From: Populus alba
Taxonomy: Eukaryota > Streptophyta > Magnoliopsida > Malpighiales > Salicaceae
Length of the DNA: 64,000 nucleotides
Reading direction: 5' to 3'
Assembly (NCBI RefSeq): GCF_005239225.2
Contig: NC_133300.1
Span: 10,197,875-10,261,874, forward strand
Part shown: piece after piece, positions 35,661 to 48,060 of the stretch
How the letters are laid out: every line of letters starts with the position of its first letter
How positions within the stretch are numbered: the first letter of the stretch is position 1
Position numbers and translations under genes: made by a program
The notes under the pieces: generated by a model
The model's database searches: none
Told to the model about the DNA's origin: nothing
What the model saw: the letters and a program-made list of their open reading frames with translations, nothing else

Positions 35661-37348
35661 TTGGTGGCTTTAATGGCATATATATTTAACCCCCTAAATT
35701 GTTGGGGTTGTGGCAAAGGAAAGCATGGACTCCAAATTTGAATTATTGTTTCTTCAATCTATTATTTATTGAATAAATTATGGCCTGCAGTTAAGATCAA
35801 AATTTTTAAACTCGATCATATTCAAGACTCAGGTTCTAAATTTTAATTAAGTTACCAGATTGTTCGGGTCAATTTTAATTTTTTTAAAAAAATTAAAACA
35901 ACGTTATTTTAATAAAAAAATAAAAAACAAAAGTCAACAGGTTGCAACCAGGTTTTTGACCTGGTCGTCAAGTCACCTTGTGTTTTAACTTTCCTTATTT
36001 TTTCTTATTAAATTAGGTTTGATTCCAGTTCTAGATCTGTCGGGCCCCGAGTTGACTTGTTGGGTCAAGTTAAGTTTTAAAACTATGGTTAAAATTGAAA
36101 GTAAGAAACCATGTCATTTTAAAACAATTTAATTTTTTTTTTATTAAAAAAAAAACCTAGAAACAACAAACATTGAACGATGCATCATTCAATGTTTGTC
36201 CTTTTATTAATTTGAAGAGGGAGGGAGGGAGCATCTATTCAAGAATTTTCTTCTAAAGTTCTTCTAATTGTTAAGAGAATAACATCAAATGAGGCGACTT
36301 TTTCTTCTTTCTATTTTTTATATTTATCTTCATTTTTACTTCTTAAGAAATAAAATCGCTTTCTTTTAAAATGGTGTCATATATAGCATTTAGATCAATT
36401 ATTTGACTGATAATTTCAAGGGTCAAATATCACGGTAGACTTTAATTTATTCAATATATATATATACACACACACACACACAAATATGTTTGAGGATATA
36501 ATAGATTTTAATTTTGTTTTTTGTGTGATCCTTCATCTCAAGAAATACAGTAAAATAAACAAAAGGAATGAAAATATCATATTAAAAATTATTATTGAAT
36601 ACAAAGACTAATTATATAAAACTCATAAAGAATAAAGATAAGATTAAATCCGTGTTGAGACTAATTAAAGAGTAATTTAGATGCTGTCATCACTTTTGAC
36701 AATAATAATTAATACCTTCTTTTCTTTAGGGGTGCTAATGACTGTTTTTTTAATGAGACAAAGAGTGAACATAAAAAGAGTTGGATATTATTCTTTGCTT
36801 TCTTCAGGTGCTGAACTATAAATCTAGTTTAGAAGAAAAGCAAATCTAGCACAAAATATGCTTGGTATAAGTGTTCATCATCATTGCAGACGACTTTAAT
36901 CCATGAAAGACTAAGCTTTGTTGATTCATATATTAGAATGCTTTCTGTTCAGATCCAATCAAAGGACTGGAGATTACTTTTCCGGCATCTCAACCTCGGA
37001 TATGGATGTGTTGATATTAACCGATGGATCAATATTTTTTTGGCATTATAAAAAATAAATATGAGCCTATGTTTTATAAGAAGGTTCAAAGCTACAGTTA
37101 AGCCCAAATAAACATAAATCTCGCAAGCTATCAAACTCATCATTATTGATTGTGCCTGCAAGTCATGCTCAAATATTAATAGATTTAGTAAGCTACCACA
37201 TTTAATGTCCTTTAGCTCAGCTATGTGTCGAGCTCAAACGAACAAGGATCTGGCAAGTAGTCATACCCACTGTCCTTGGGCTTGGATGCATGCCAGGCCT
37301 AATTGGACATGGGTTTAGCATATTACCACACTGACATGACCAAAAGAT
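35661..37348. other. Intergenic with a GGGTCAA-type dispersed repeat
   Basis: Bases 35795-36170 carry the repeat words AGATTGTTCGGGTCAATTTT, GTCAACAGGTTGCAACCAGG, TTTTGACCTGGTCG and GAGTTGACTTGTTGGGTCAA, the same family as 17010-17180. A short CA repeat lies at 36465-36482. The rest is AT-rich and no gene was recognised. Confidence 0.5.
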
Positions 37349-37449
37349 TGATATCTTCTCTCAAGTGCAGGAGTGTCAAAGTAATAAATAACCCGGCAAG
37401 ACCGGGGTCGAACCACAGAGAGGTTAATTGTATAAATTATAAATAATAA

Positions 37450-37450
37450 G

Positions 37451-37482
<32 letters not shown>

Positions 37483-37746
37483 AACAGTAACAGTAATAGT
37501 AATAGTAATAATACTCAGTACGTGGCGTTGTTATACCTAAGAATGATCTAAAAGATCGGGTCACAGGTTTCCAGCCTATATACTGAGTTTATAAAAAAAT
37601 CAAAGAGATATATTATATAATATAAACAGAATGTAAATAATAATAATAATAATACTAATAATAGTAATAATATTAATAGTAATAATAATAATAATACTAG
37701 TAGTAGTAGTAGTAATAGTAGTAGTAGTAGTAGTAGTAGTAGTAGA
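37450..37746. repeat. Compound trinucleotide microsatellite (AAC, AGT, AAT)
   Basis: (CAA)n at 37453-37481, then mixed (TAA/TAG)n, then a second tract at 37640-37746 with (AAT)n and (TAG/AGT)n. The tract lies in LTR-like copy 1 at the same relative place where copies 2 and 4 also carry trinucleotide tracts. Confidence 0.9.
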
Positions 37747-38139
37747 AAAAGATGAAGAAATTAATGAGAACTTTGAGATGAAAAATTAATGTAAGGATTA
37801 GACAATGATAAAAACAAATGTCAAGGTTAGAGGATCCACCAATGGTATTTCAAACAAGTATAGTATAAATTCTTATTACTCAATTTGAAAACCACACACG
37901 AAGGAGGTTCCAATCGGATGATTTATCATTAATAGCTCATTATAAATTATTAACATGATCATATTAATTATCTTATTTACATAACACCAAAATTTTAAAT
38001 ATTATCAGGAATTCATGATGTTAACTGATGTTAACAACAAATCAAGTTCCTTTCATAGCCTAGGTGTAGGTAATACCATAAGGTTGAGCTATGAGAGTGC
38101 CAAGCATTTGTTGTACCAAGTGTTATACAACACAAATCT

Positions 38140-38540
38140 AGATTAACCATTTAACAAGCAAGGTATTAAGAATTAGTAAGATAAAAAGATAAGACATGTT
38201 AATATTAAACATTAAGGTCCATGTTGAGTTTACACTATACTTATTCTTACACCATTAGTGTAACCTTTTCACCTTGACATAATAAACTTAGCTAAACATA
38301 ATGAAAAAGAGAAACATAAATAAGATAGATTAACCATTTAACAAGCAAGTGTTATACAACACAAATCTAGATTAACCATTTAACAAGCAAGATATTAAGA
38401 ATTAGTAAGATAAAAAGATAAGACATGTTAATATTAAACATTAAGGTCCATGTTGAGTTTACACTATACTTATTCTTACACCATTAGTGTAACCTTTTCA
38501 CCTTGACATAATAAACTTAGCTAAACATAATGAAAAAGAG
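38140..38540. repeat. Tandem duplication of ~200 bases inside LTR-like copy 1
   Basis: The block from ACAACACAAATCTAGATTAA (near 38138) through GAAACATAAATAA (near 38325) is repeated almost exactly from about 38352 to 38550. The two units are nearly identical over ~190 bases, including AAGGTCCATGTTGAGTTTAC. Copies 2 to 4 lack this duplication, so it is recent and specific to copy 1. Confidence 0.85.
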
Positions 38541-38724
38541 AAACATAAATAAACAAAACAAGAACATAAATAAAATACAAGTTAACTAAGGAAATGAAAG
38601 GAAATGAAAAACATAAACAAGATATTAATAAAAGCAAAACTTAAAAATTACAAAAAAATATAAAGAGAGAAATAAAGAGCATGAACTTGATTTGAACAAC
38701 CAAGCTCCTAAATACATGGCAAAT

Positions 38725-38741
38725 GCCTCCTTTTATAGGCC
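38725..38741 (-). promoter_or_regulatory. TATA box of LTR-like copy 1
   Basis: The minus strand reads GGCCTATAAAAGGAGGC, the same as in the other three copies, about 670 bases from the TGAT end. This is where the U3/R boundary of an LTR would be. Confidence 0.6.
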
Positions 38742-39412
38742 AAAATTCAGAATTATTGATTTGATGACTAATTGCTGAGTGGATGGCCAACTCTTGACTT
38801 TGTGAAAATCCTTATCTTCTTGTCTGAATAAAAGAAAAATGCTAGCATCAGAACTGGGTCCACTTGAAAACATGAAAGTTGCAGGAAATTGTCTTAACAA
38901 ATTTGTGTAAACATTTGAGGTCATTTGGACTTCTAGAACTCCAGATATGGGCCAAACACTGAACAATGTTCGGGCTGCAGGACATATTCGGACTTCTCTG
39001 TTGTTGCTATAATTTGGACTTGAAAACGACCTTCTTAGATCTTGATGAAAACATGAAAGTTGTAGGCCTATGTCTTACTGAATATGTGTAAAAAGTTGAG
39101 GTCATTTGGACATCTATAACTCGAGATATGACCCAATTACCAAACAGTGTTCCAGTTTGGACTGCACCAACATCTCTTTTTTAAGTTTAGCCCTCTCTTT
39201 GTCCTTTCAATTTCCATACTTGAACTCATCAATCAATCCTTTGATTTATGTGATAGGCCTGCATTTAAGATGAACATTTACCATATGTTAAGGTATTTTA
39301 TAGTATTAGACTTGTTATTATAAAACATGCTTTAGTTAAGGAGTTATTGATACTTTAAGTGCAAAATGATAATATAAAACCTTGATAAATATGCACTTTT
39401 AAATATTAATCA

Positions 39413-40747
39413 CACACCCAAAATCTTTGGGTTTGGCTGCACGTTAATTTCAAATGGGCTTGAGTCTGGCTCGCTGCCATACCCATTTGACTATAGGCTT
39501 GGCAGTGTATCAAGCACAAAAGCTAAAGTCCAGGAGATCTTTATAAGCCCTATGTTAGGTCAAAAGGCTCTGTCTGTTTATTTTTATGATTTTAACATAA
39601 AAATATTAATGTCATGAATATTTTTCTCTCGTCCTGTTAATATTAATGTTAAGGATATCCCATCTCATATTAATGCTAATGCAAGGGATATTTATCTCTC
39701 ATTAATGCATTGTAAATGATATTTGTCATTCATTAATGCTATTAGAATAAAATTACAATCCATCCCCTCCTATTCACAAAAAAAAAGACTCATAAATTAT
39801 AAATACACTCAAAATCACACAGGTAAAGGGTTCACAATCTTTATTTTCTATATAAAAAAATATTTTCTTAATTTTAGATCATTTATCATATCAAAACTAA
39901 AAACAAACACTTTGTATTCTTTCACTCATTTATTGTAACTATTTGTTTAAAAGTTACAAACTTTATCATTCAATGGTCCCCAAATCCCACCAAATATGAC
40001 TTCTTTGCAGGTGACGAGCTTTTTATAACAAGATACATGTTTCATAAATAATAGAGGATCTATTATCTTGCTAGAATTTATGGTTAACTCATAATCCAAC
40101 TACTAAAGAATCTATTCTTAAGCATTTTAGATTTTTTAACATCATCATTTTCACCCTTCTTAAAAAAAAAAATCAAAAGCCTTGGCATTTGGGGTATTTA
40201 TATCTTTTTACATGAACCATTTGTCATTAGAGGTATATGTGTCTTTTTCTGTAACACGGTAAAATGATATAATTACCCTCTAAGTCAAAAAATTTAAAAC
40301 TAACAGGGAAGGGTATCCAAGTCCTTTCACGTTTTGAAATGTAGTTAAGTGAAAACTTCACCCCTTAAAAAAAAAAATGCTTTAAAGGGTCTTTTCACCA
40401 TTTGGTTTTTGTTATTACTAGTTTCATGAAGGGCAACGTGATATTTTTTTTATAGATTAAATATATTTAAATTAGAAAAAGTGAAGTCGCATGCTGCCAA
40501 AGTATTGGCACATAAGAGGTGCTTTCCAACCACCAAAAATGCCTTTTTACCATGTCAGTAGAAGAATTATCATATTTACTTCCTGATGATGCAGTAAATC
40601 CAATTGTGGTAAGGTTTGTTATTAGTGGGTCTTTTTTTTCTCTCTCTTCCTAAAAAAATCTTAGCTTATCCCTCTTTGTTGTTGCTAATTTAACTTTAAT
40701 CTATATTCTTTCGAATTCAATTGTTTTCTAGTTTTGAATCTTTTGTA

Positions 40748-40794
<47 letters not shown>

Positions 40795-42080
40795 TTCAAT
40801 TTTATCCTTCAATCCCAATTTGTCCTTATTCTTTTTATTTTTTTAGGTCTTTTGTTGAATTCATTTTTCTTTTCAATTTCACCCTTAAATTAAAAAAACA
40901 ATTGTTTGTATTTCTTATTTCAATTTCAATCCTTATTCTTTTGATTTTTTTTGTCCTTTTGTTTAACTAATTTTTCTTTTCAATTTCACCCTTCAATCAA
41001 AGATTAAATTTATCTAGTGTTTCAATTTTAATCCTTATTTTTTAATTGCATTTTTTTTATTTTGAATCCTTTTGTACGATTAAAATTTATTTTTTCAATT
41101 TCATCCTTCATCATTTTATTTATAGGGATTTGAGTTTCATGGTTTTTTCAAATAGGATAGTTTTGGTTTAATGACTCAGGTCATGTGTTTCAAAAGTTAA
41201 CAAGGATTGAAATTGGTTTGTTTTTCAAATGAGCTTTATGATTTTCATTATTTTCTTTTCTATCAGTTTATCTTGATCTCATAGCTTAGATCGTGGGTTT
41301 GGCAAAATATCTCGAGTTGGCTCAATAATGATTACCAAGGTTATAGGTTTATCGTACTAACTCGGGTTGACTCGAATTTGTTTTTTTAGGTTCTTTTCTT
41401 AATCGAATTTCCTTCATTCGTATTTAATGTGATGAGAATTTAGTCACATTTTCTTTTTTGAAAAAAATGACTTTTCCCATAGGTTATGGTGATCACTTTT
41501 TTTTTTTTTTAGTTTGGTCCATTTGCTATCATTTTTTTTTATCATCTAATTAAAATAAAACCAACTTAATTAATCTAATTAAGTCTACGACTTGAGTTGT
41601 TCTTTCTTTTTTAAAACATAATGGAAACACTTAAACATCATTTTTATGCAAAAAATACAATTTGAGCTTACCAGACAACTCGAGTCCATAACTAGTCTCA
41701 ATTCTAAAACATTTACGATACATATATGAGATCAGAGATAGATCAAATTGATTTTTTTAAAAAAAATTTATGTATTATAAAAAAATGTATTTGGAAAGTT
41801 AAATATTATATCATTGATCCTAATATTGAATTTATTTTCATTATGATTATTACAGTTTATAAATGATAAATAACTGTTTGAAATATTGAAGTAAGGTGAT
41901 GTTTAGTTAATTTTTTATTTTTTTTTCTTAACTCATGAGACTTAAGATTATATTTGGTTTTATTTTTTTTAATAAATCACAAATTTATCATCAAAACTTA
42001 TCGTTAATTGTACCCCTTACTTTTTTTCATTACCATGTTATCCCCTATCTATGTCATATCTCCATGTATTTGAAATTGAA
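39413..42080. other. Intergenic with a pyrimidine-rich degenerate repeat and an AT microsatellite
   Basis: An (AT)n tract of about 21 units lies at 40750-40791. From 40795 to 41115 the words TTTTCAATTTCACCCTTCAAT and AATCCTTATTCTTTT recur three to four times at 95-115 base spacing. Bases 41270-41380 hold GTTGACTCG / ACTCGGGTTGACTCG words of the GGTTGACCC family. No gene is seen. Confidence 0.55.
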
Positions 42081-42205
42081 TTTATTTATTTAGATTATTT
42101 TTACGTGTTGATATCAAAAATAATTTTTAAAAAATAAAAAATATTATTTTAATGTATTTATAAGTAAAAAATATTTTAAATCATAACTACTATTAAAATT
42201 TCAAA
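42080..42205. mobile_element. MITE fragment
   Basis: The block ATATCAAAAATAATTTTTAAAAAATAAAAA, preceded by TTTTACGTGTTG and followed by GTAAAAAATATTTTAAATCATAAC, matches the core and one end of the MITE at 11516-11745. The terminal part is diverged. Confidence 0.45.
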
Positions 42206-42869
42206 TAGACTTACAAAACCTGTGAGGTGAAAAAGACGGGATTATAATAATAATAATAACAATAATAATACTTATTTTGCAAAGATAAAAATGATTGAGA
42301 GAGAGAGAGAGAGAGCTATTTTTATGTATTTTGTCCTCATTTATGCCTTGTAGACTATAAACTTGGACATAGAAATATTGCATGCCAATGCTCATAGTTC
42401 AAAGGCATATCCTGCATCAAAAATGGCACGAAGAAGCGAGGGAAAGGAGCAGAATTGGGATTAAATAGGCTTATGACTGCCTGGAGCAAGGCATATTGAC
42501 CACCTACTATGACTTGAGCACTTCCATGCGCACCATCTTGCTTTTCCTCTTTAACGAGTCAAAAAATTCTCATTTATCAAATGGTAAGATAACAAGAAGA
42601 TTCAGAAATATAATATGATGTTACCCAATAATATATATTATTATTATGACAGACATGTGAGTTCTTGCAAAGCATTTTTAAAAACAAAGCAAGTTCTAAA
42701 CTATTTTTCAGAGTCCGATTTCAACTCTTTTTTTTGTTTGATTTATTATGGGATTCCAGAAACATTTTGAATAATTATTCCACAGCTGCCTACAAAAATG
42801 CTTACAAAGCAAAAAATAAAAAATAACAAAAAACGTAAGAGAAGAGTGACATTAACCAAACCCACTTGA
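42206..42869. other. Intergenic; short microsatellites
   Basis: (TAA)n at 42243-42272 and (GA)n at 42296-42315. Composition is less AT-rich between 42400 and 42560, but no coding signal was recognised. Confidence 0.4.
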
Positions 42870-43088
42870 GCGAGTGGAAGCAGGAGAGAATTATCCTTTG
42901 CGACGAGACATTCAAGAAAAGGTGAGGAAGGGGTTGAGCAGTTTGAATCAGAAAAGATGAACAGTGAATTACGACCGCCTGTCTTCGAAGAAGTTGATGA
43001 AGAGACGTCTAGGCTCCCAGAAATTATTACACCAGGTGTCCATTCAAAGAAAAAAGAAGAAATCAAAATCAACAGAAAAAAACAATGA
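42870..43088 (+). other. Unassigned open stretch, possible exon remnant
   Basis: The plus strand is open for 72 codons between a TGA (42867) and a TGA (43086), with an ATG at 42957. It reads RRELSFATRHSRKGEEG, then MNSELRPPVFEEVDEETSRL and PEIITPGV, a charged, protein-like stretch. A CCAG followed by GTGTCC could be a donor site after ITP. The minus strand is also open here (42746-43072, Ser-rich), so the true strand is not certain. I recognise no family. It could be a gene fragment or the edge of a lost gene. Confidence 0.2.
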
Positions 43089-45689
43089 CAGAAAAGAAAT
43101 TAAAACACAGACAATTAATGAACTTGGAGAACATACAGTACTGAGGTAAGTTGATAGAAACACGCAATTAGGTCAACAGGAGCAAGAGTTCACCTGAATT
43201 GAAAAATGAAACCCCAAAATCCTCCGATTCCCAGAACATGAATGTGCGAATGGAAACCCACAGAAGACCACAACACCAACTAGAAAGGACGAGAAAGAAA
43301 TTTGGATGAAAACCCACTATGACAACACAAAAAGAAAATGAAACAGTGATATGTACTCCTGGGAGAATTAAGATATTATGATAAGAAGATGGAGTAATGG
43401 GTAATAGAGCCTTGGCCCATCTTCTTTGGTTATATTCAAAACAAACCCAAAGATTATTGATCACTGATCTTATCGTCATTAAAAATAAATCTAAGATAGC
43501 TTTATACTCCAAGAGTTGTCATCTTATAGGGATTGATTTGATCAAGAAATCAAGTTTTGGGTTACATGGGTTGATCCAAATCAACTTGAAAAAATTAAAA
43601 AAAAAATTAAAATTTTAATATTTCATATAAAAAAAAATTAAGAATCAATCCGTGTAGATATAAGTTATACATGTTTAAATAATAAAGTTTAAAAAATTAT
43701 TTCAAAATTTTTTTTATCTCACATTAAAAAGATATTCTCTATTAAGAGACTTTATTGTAAAGGTTTAAAGACTTGATATTGAAGGTCTAGTAGGCTTTGA
43801 AAAGAATAGTAAGTCAAAGGAAAATAAGAAAGAAAAAGAGAAGGGAAGTAACAACATATAGCTAGTAAGCTTGGAGAATATATAACAATGTGAAAACTCA
43901 AGAGTGGAGTTCATATAGTCTGCCCATTCATGCTTTTTCAAAGTTTATTAATGTTTTTGAATCTTTTTGGCATTACTTTATATTTTAATATTTATGTGGA
44001 TTGATGAATAAAAATGTTATTTTGATTTATTAATCCTATTTTGAAGTTGTTGTTAATGTTACTAGGATTTTTAAAAGGTGTTTGCATGTTTGGTTTTGAT
44101 GAAATATAGTAGTTTTGATGGGTTTTTTTCATAGTTTTGAAACCCGGCCCGGTCATTGATCCGGTCGACCCTCCGAGTCACAGGTTAGATGGGTTGACCT
44201 GGGTTAACTCGGGTCAACCCAAAAAAACCTATAAAAAAAAAAAACACATTTGAATTCGCGACAAAAATTAACAGGGACAACCAACAATTAACGAATAAAA
44301 TATTCACATTTCACAGCAATATTCACATGAATCGCATCAATATTCAACAGAGATAAAAGAACAGAGAGGCCATTTGAATTCGCAGAAAAAAAAAAAAAAA
44401 AAAAAAAAAAAGAATAGAAAGGCCGAGATACATACTGTGGGAACAAGGAAGAACTGACGGGTCAATCGATAGGTCAACAGAGGGAAGAACCGATGGATGA
44501 TGGATCAACAGACTGAATCACTGAACAGAGGGAAGAACCGAAGCCGCTGTTTTTTTAGGTTGCTAATGCATGTTATTGGTTTTTAAGTTTAGTTTGGGTC
44601 CCAAAATATTTAAAAAGTCAATTTTGGATTGAGTTTTGATATGTATGTGTGTGTGTTCCCCCCACCCACCTTTAATAATAGGGTTGTGGTTTTAAAAGTT
44701 AAAATCTTATATATGTTCTTAATGATTTGAGGTTATTTGTTAGTGTTTGTTATTCAAATCTGTTTGTTTATGCTAATGTGATTTGTTAAGGCTAAAAGAG
44801 CTTGGTATAGAGGTCTAAAATGTATTTTTTAGATTTGAAAGTGTATGCTGAGGTTTTAGGGCAACTTGGGTTCATGTTTTTCATGTTCAACCACAGAACA
44901 TTGTCTTGAGTGCTAGTTTTATGTTTCATTTTGATTTGATTTTGGTTTTTGAAAGTTCGTACATCATCATTAGTAAATAATCTAGGGTTTCCATGCATCA
45001 ATAATATTTTTTTATGGGTTTTAATCTTAGAGTTTTGATTTTAAACCGAAATCTATTTTGACAAAAATTCGTAATGTTTGAGTACAAAACTTTACCTTTT
45101 ATTGCTTGAAATTTGGTCTAGTTTGATAATTACATTGTTGGGTTTGAGTTTGAATATTTTTTTATTGTTCTTCATTTTCCTTGGTGTTTGATATGTTTTT
45201 ATTAGAAAACTTCAAGTTTTTTTTTTAATTTTGTTTTGATTTAAATCTTTGTTATGGTTTAGTTTTGGTTAAACCTTATTTTTTTGGTTCGGTTCATGGT
45301 TGAATTAGTGTTTTGGGTTAACCCAATCAGGTCAAAACTAGTCAAATACTTAAAGGCTTTATTTGGATTGTCACTGTTTTGATAAAATGAACTCTAGCTT
45401 AAAAGCGTGTTTGGAAAACATGTCTTTAGGCTTGTTTTAACAATTTTGTTTTAAACAAAAATATTGTTTTGCCATACATTACCATAAAAAAATTAAACAA
45501 ATTGATTTTTGTTTATTGCATATTGCCCAATTCTTATAAAAATTACATTTGTATTATAATAAAAAGAGAGAGAAAAATTAACATGGTTTTAGAAAAATAC
45601 ATGTGTTAATTTTTCTTTGTATTTTTTGGAATATACACCAAGTTTGTAAAATTCCTTAAGGATATGACCAATATTTAAATAATTCTAAA
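43089..45689. other. Intergenic; GGTTGACC-family repeat and A-run
   Basis: Bases 44140-44225 hold CCCGGCCCGGTCATTGATCC, GGGTTGACCTGGGTTAACTC and GGGTCAACCC words (the family of 17010-17180). An A-run lies at 44386-44411. A short direct repeat 'GAGGGAAGAACCGA' occurs at 44480 and 44528. No gene is recognised. The stretch 43160-43420 has a more genic composition but no supported frame. Confidence 0.45.
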
Positions 45690-46250
45690 AATTTAATTCA
45701 TGGAAATTAATGGTCAAAATCCTAGTATAAATGTTAGACTTATAAGTAGACTAATATTTATATATCAGAAGTTGACTAAAAAATTTTTAGGATTATTTTA
45801 GATATTCACTAATTTTAATTGAGAGTGTTTTTTTTTTTTTTTACCATAATATATGAGGTGTGGAGAAGCCTTTTGCTTTCCAAGATAGGTGAACCATGTT
45901 AGGAAACCTACATGAACCATTCTCATAAGAATTTATCTAAGCATACGAGCTTATAATAAATTTTAAATGCTAGATTTATTTATAGGAGTAAATCTTTATT
46001 TTGAACCATAAACAGACCATTGATTAAGAACTCATCAAAATCTTTAAACCATATCTAGACTACACAATGCAGCTTACCTCAGGGAAGATGCGCTTAGGTG
46101 CTAATACTTTCTATAGCCACAACTGATCCTTTACCTTTAGAATTTTTTATAAGACTAGTACATATGAATTTTCTAATGACTCTAAACCAAACAATTAGGT
46201 GGCAACTCCTTGATCCCAAAGTTTTGTTACGCCGCATCCACGTGCAACAA
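45690..46250 (+). repeat. Dispersed repeat, direct partner of 30100-30650
   Basis: It has the same order of words as the partner, including GGAAATTAATGGTCAAAATC, TATAAATGTTAGAC, CACAATGCAGCTTACCTCAG and GGTGGCAACTCCTTGATCCC. It is more diverged in the middle. It ends just before the ~830-base tandem repeat. Confidence 0.65.
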
Positions 46251-46251
46251 T

Positions 46252-48060
46252 AATCAATTAATAGCTTTCTTGATATGCCATCAATTCAATGAATAAATAA
46301 TAATAAAAAATTAAATAAATCATTTTTCACTCAAATTTTTAGTGATGTATTGTCTATTTTTTTATTGATTATTTTTTTTAGTTTTTTCCTACATTAAATA
46401 TTAAATCATTTTGTCAAAAAAAAAAGTGAATGGGTTAGGTTGAGTTTATATTTTGTAAAATATAAAAAAATCTAGGTTGGATATAATAATAGGTCAAAAC
46501 TCGACCTATTATATCCATGAACATCCATAATTTTATAGATTAAAAGATTAAAAAAAAAAACAAATTATATTGCTACTATTATTAAATATAAGAGTTTTTT
46601 TATTTGATTATGAAATACCCACTTTGGGTATCATTTTTAGTATAGCTAGTCAATATAAAAACATTTTATGGTGCTTAGAAAATAACTATTGACATCTTAT
46701 AATTTATTTATTGGGACCATCTTAAAGAAAGAACAAACATAAAGATGAGATAAAAAATAAAATTCATAACTCATAAAAAATGACAAGAAATCTACACCTA
46801 AATTTTTTCTCTCCTATATATCTCAATTTTTCCCTTTAAAATGGACATAGGGAGTATTTTCATGAATACCATAAAATTTCTCCTCAATATGAAAGTATAT
46901 TCACACATTATCTTATTATCTAAATAGTTGAGAAATACTTTATAAATAAAAGAAGAAAATATTAATTTAATTTTAACAAATGTTAATAAATAAAATATAA
47001 TATAATTTTAAAACTATAAACATAATACATTGTAAATGCTCTATATGCTTTTTAAAAAAACAAATTCCTTAAAATAAAAATAATAAATTATAAATAATAA
47101 CCCATTAATAGCTTGCCATCACTTCAAAAAATAATAAGAATAATAATAATGAATGAATAAATCATTTTTTACTTGAATTTTTAGGGATGTATTGTCTTTT
47201 TTTTATTATTGATTAACAATTTTTTTTTTGTATTTTTTCCTTCATTAAATATGAAATCATTTTGTCAAAAGAATTGAATGTGGGTTTATATTATATTAAA
47301 TATAAAAAAGTTAGGTTGAATACGATAATGGATCAAAATTCAACCCATTATATCCATGAACACCCCTAATTTTATAGATTGAAAGATTTTTTTAAGAAAT
47401 TCATCTTGCTACTATTATTAAATATAAGAGTTTTTTTTTATTTGATTATGAAATACCCCTTTGGGTATCATTTTTAGTATAACTTGTCAATATGTAAAAC
47501 TTTTATGGTGTTTATGGAATAACTAGTAATACTCTATTAGTTATTTTTTGAAATCACCTTAAAGAAAAAATAAACATAAAGATAACAAATAAAATAAAAT
47601 TCATAACTCATCAAAGTAATAATAATATCTCCTATTTTTTTTTATCCTACTTATCTTTATTTTTTTCTTTAAAATAGACATATGAAGTATTCCGTGAACA
47701 AAATAAAATTTCTCTTCAATATGACATACATTCACATGTGCTCGCATTATCTAAATAGTTGAAAAACAATTTATAAATTAAAAAAAATATATTAATTTAA
47801 TTTTAACAAACTTTAATAAAAAAATATAATATTTTTGTAAAATTATAAAAGTATTACATTTTAAATGCTCTTTACGTTTTGAAAAAATAAATTTCTTAAA
47901 ATAAAAATAATAACCAATTAATAGCTTTCTTCTAATGCCATCATTTCAATAAATAATATGATTAATAAAAAAATAAATATTTTTTTTTACTCCAATTTAT
48001 AGTGATGTAGTTTATTTTTTTTTATTAATTAATATTTTTTGATTTTTTTTATTAAATAAT
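46252..48060 (+). repeat. Tandem repeat, ~830-base unit, 2.2 copies
   Basis: Units start near 46252, 47098 and 47911 with CAATTAATAGCTTTCTT-type sequence followed by GCCATCA(A/C)TTC and AATAAAT. Units 1 and 2 match throughout, including GTGATGTATTGTC, CATTTTGTCAAAA, CCATTATATCCATGAACA(T/C)CC and AAATACCC followed by TTTGGGTATCATTTTTAGTATA. Unit 3 is cut off near 48060. No open frame is kept. Confidence 0.85.

Larger units (their letters stand above)
37349..39412 (-). mobile_element. LTR-like element, copy 1 (2064 bases)
   Basis: Read on the minus strand it starts TGATTAATATTTAAAAGTGCA and ends GAGAAGATATCA, giving TGAT...ATCA ends like those of plant LTRs. It matches 56461-58080 and 62284-63909 over their whole length, and 60121-61312 over part. 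It holds a TATA box (38725-38741), a short CCCGGCAAGACCGGGG-like palindrome near its end (37392-37407), and extra length from microsatellites (37450-37745) and a ~200-base tandem duplication (about 38140-38540). No five-base target duplication is evident. No protein is encoded, so it is a solo LTR or part of a large non-autonomous element. Confidence 0.75.
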
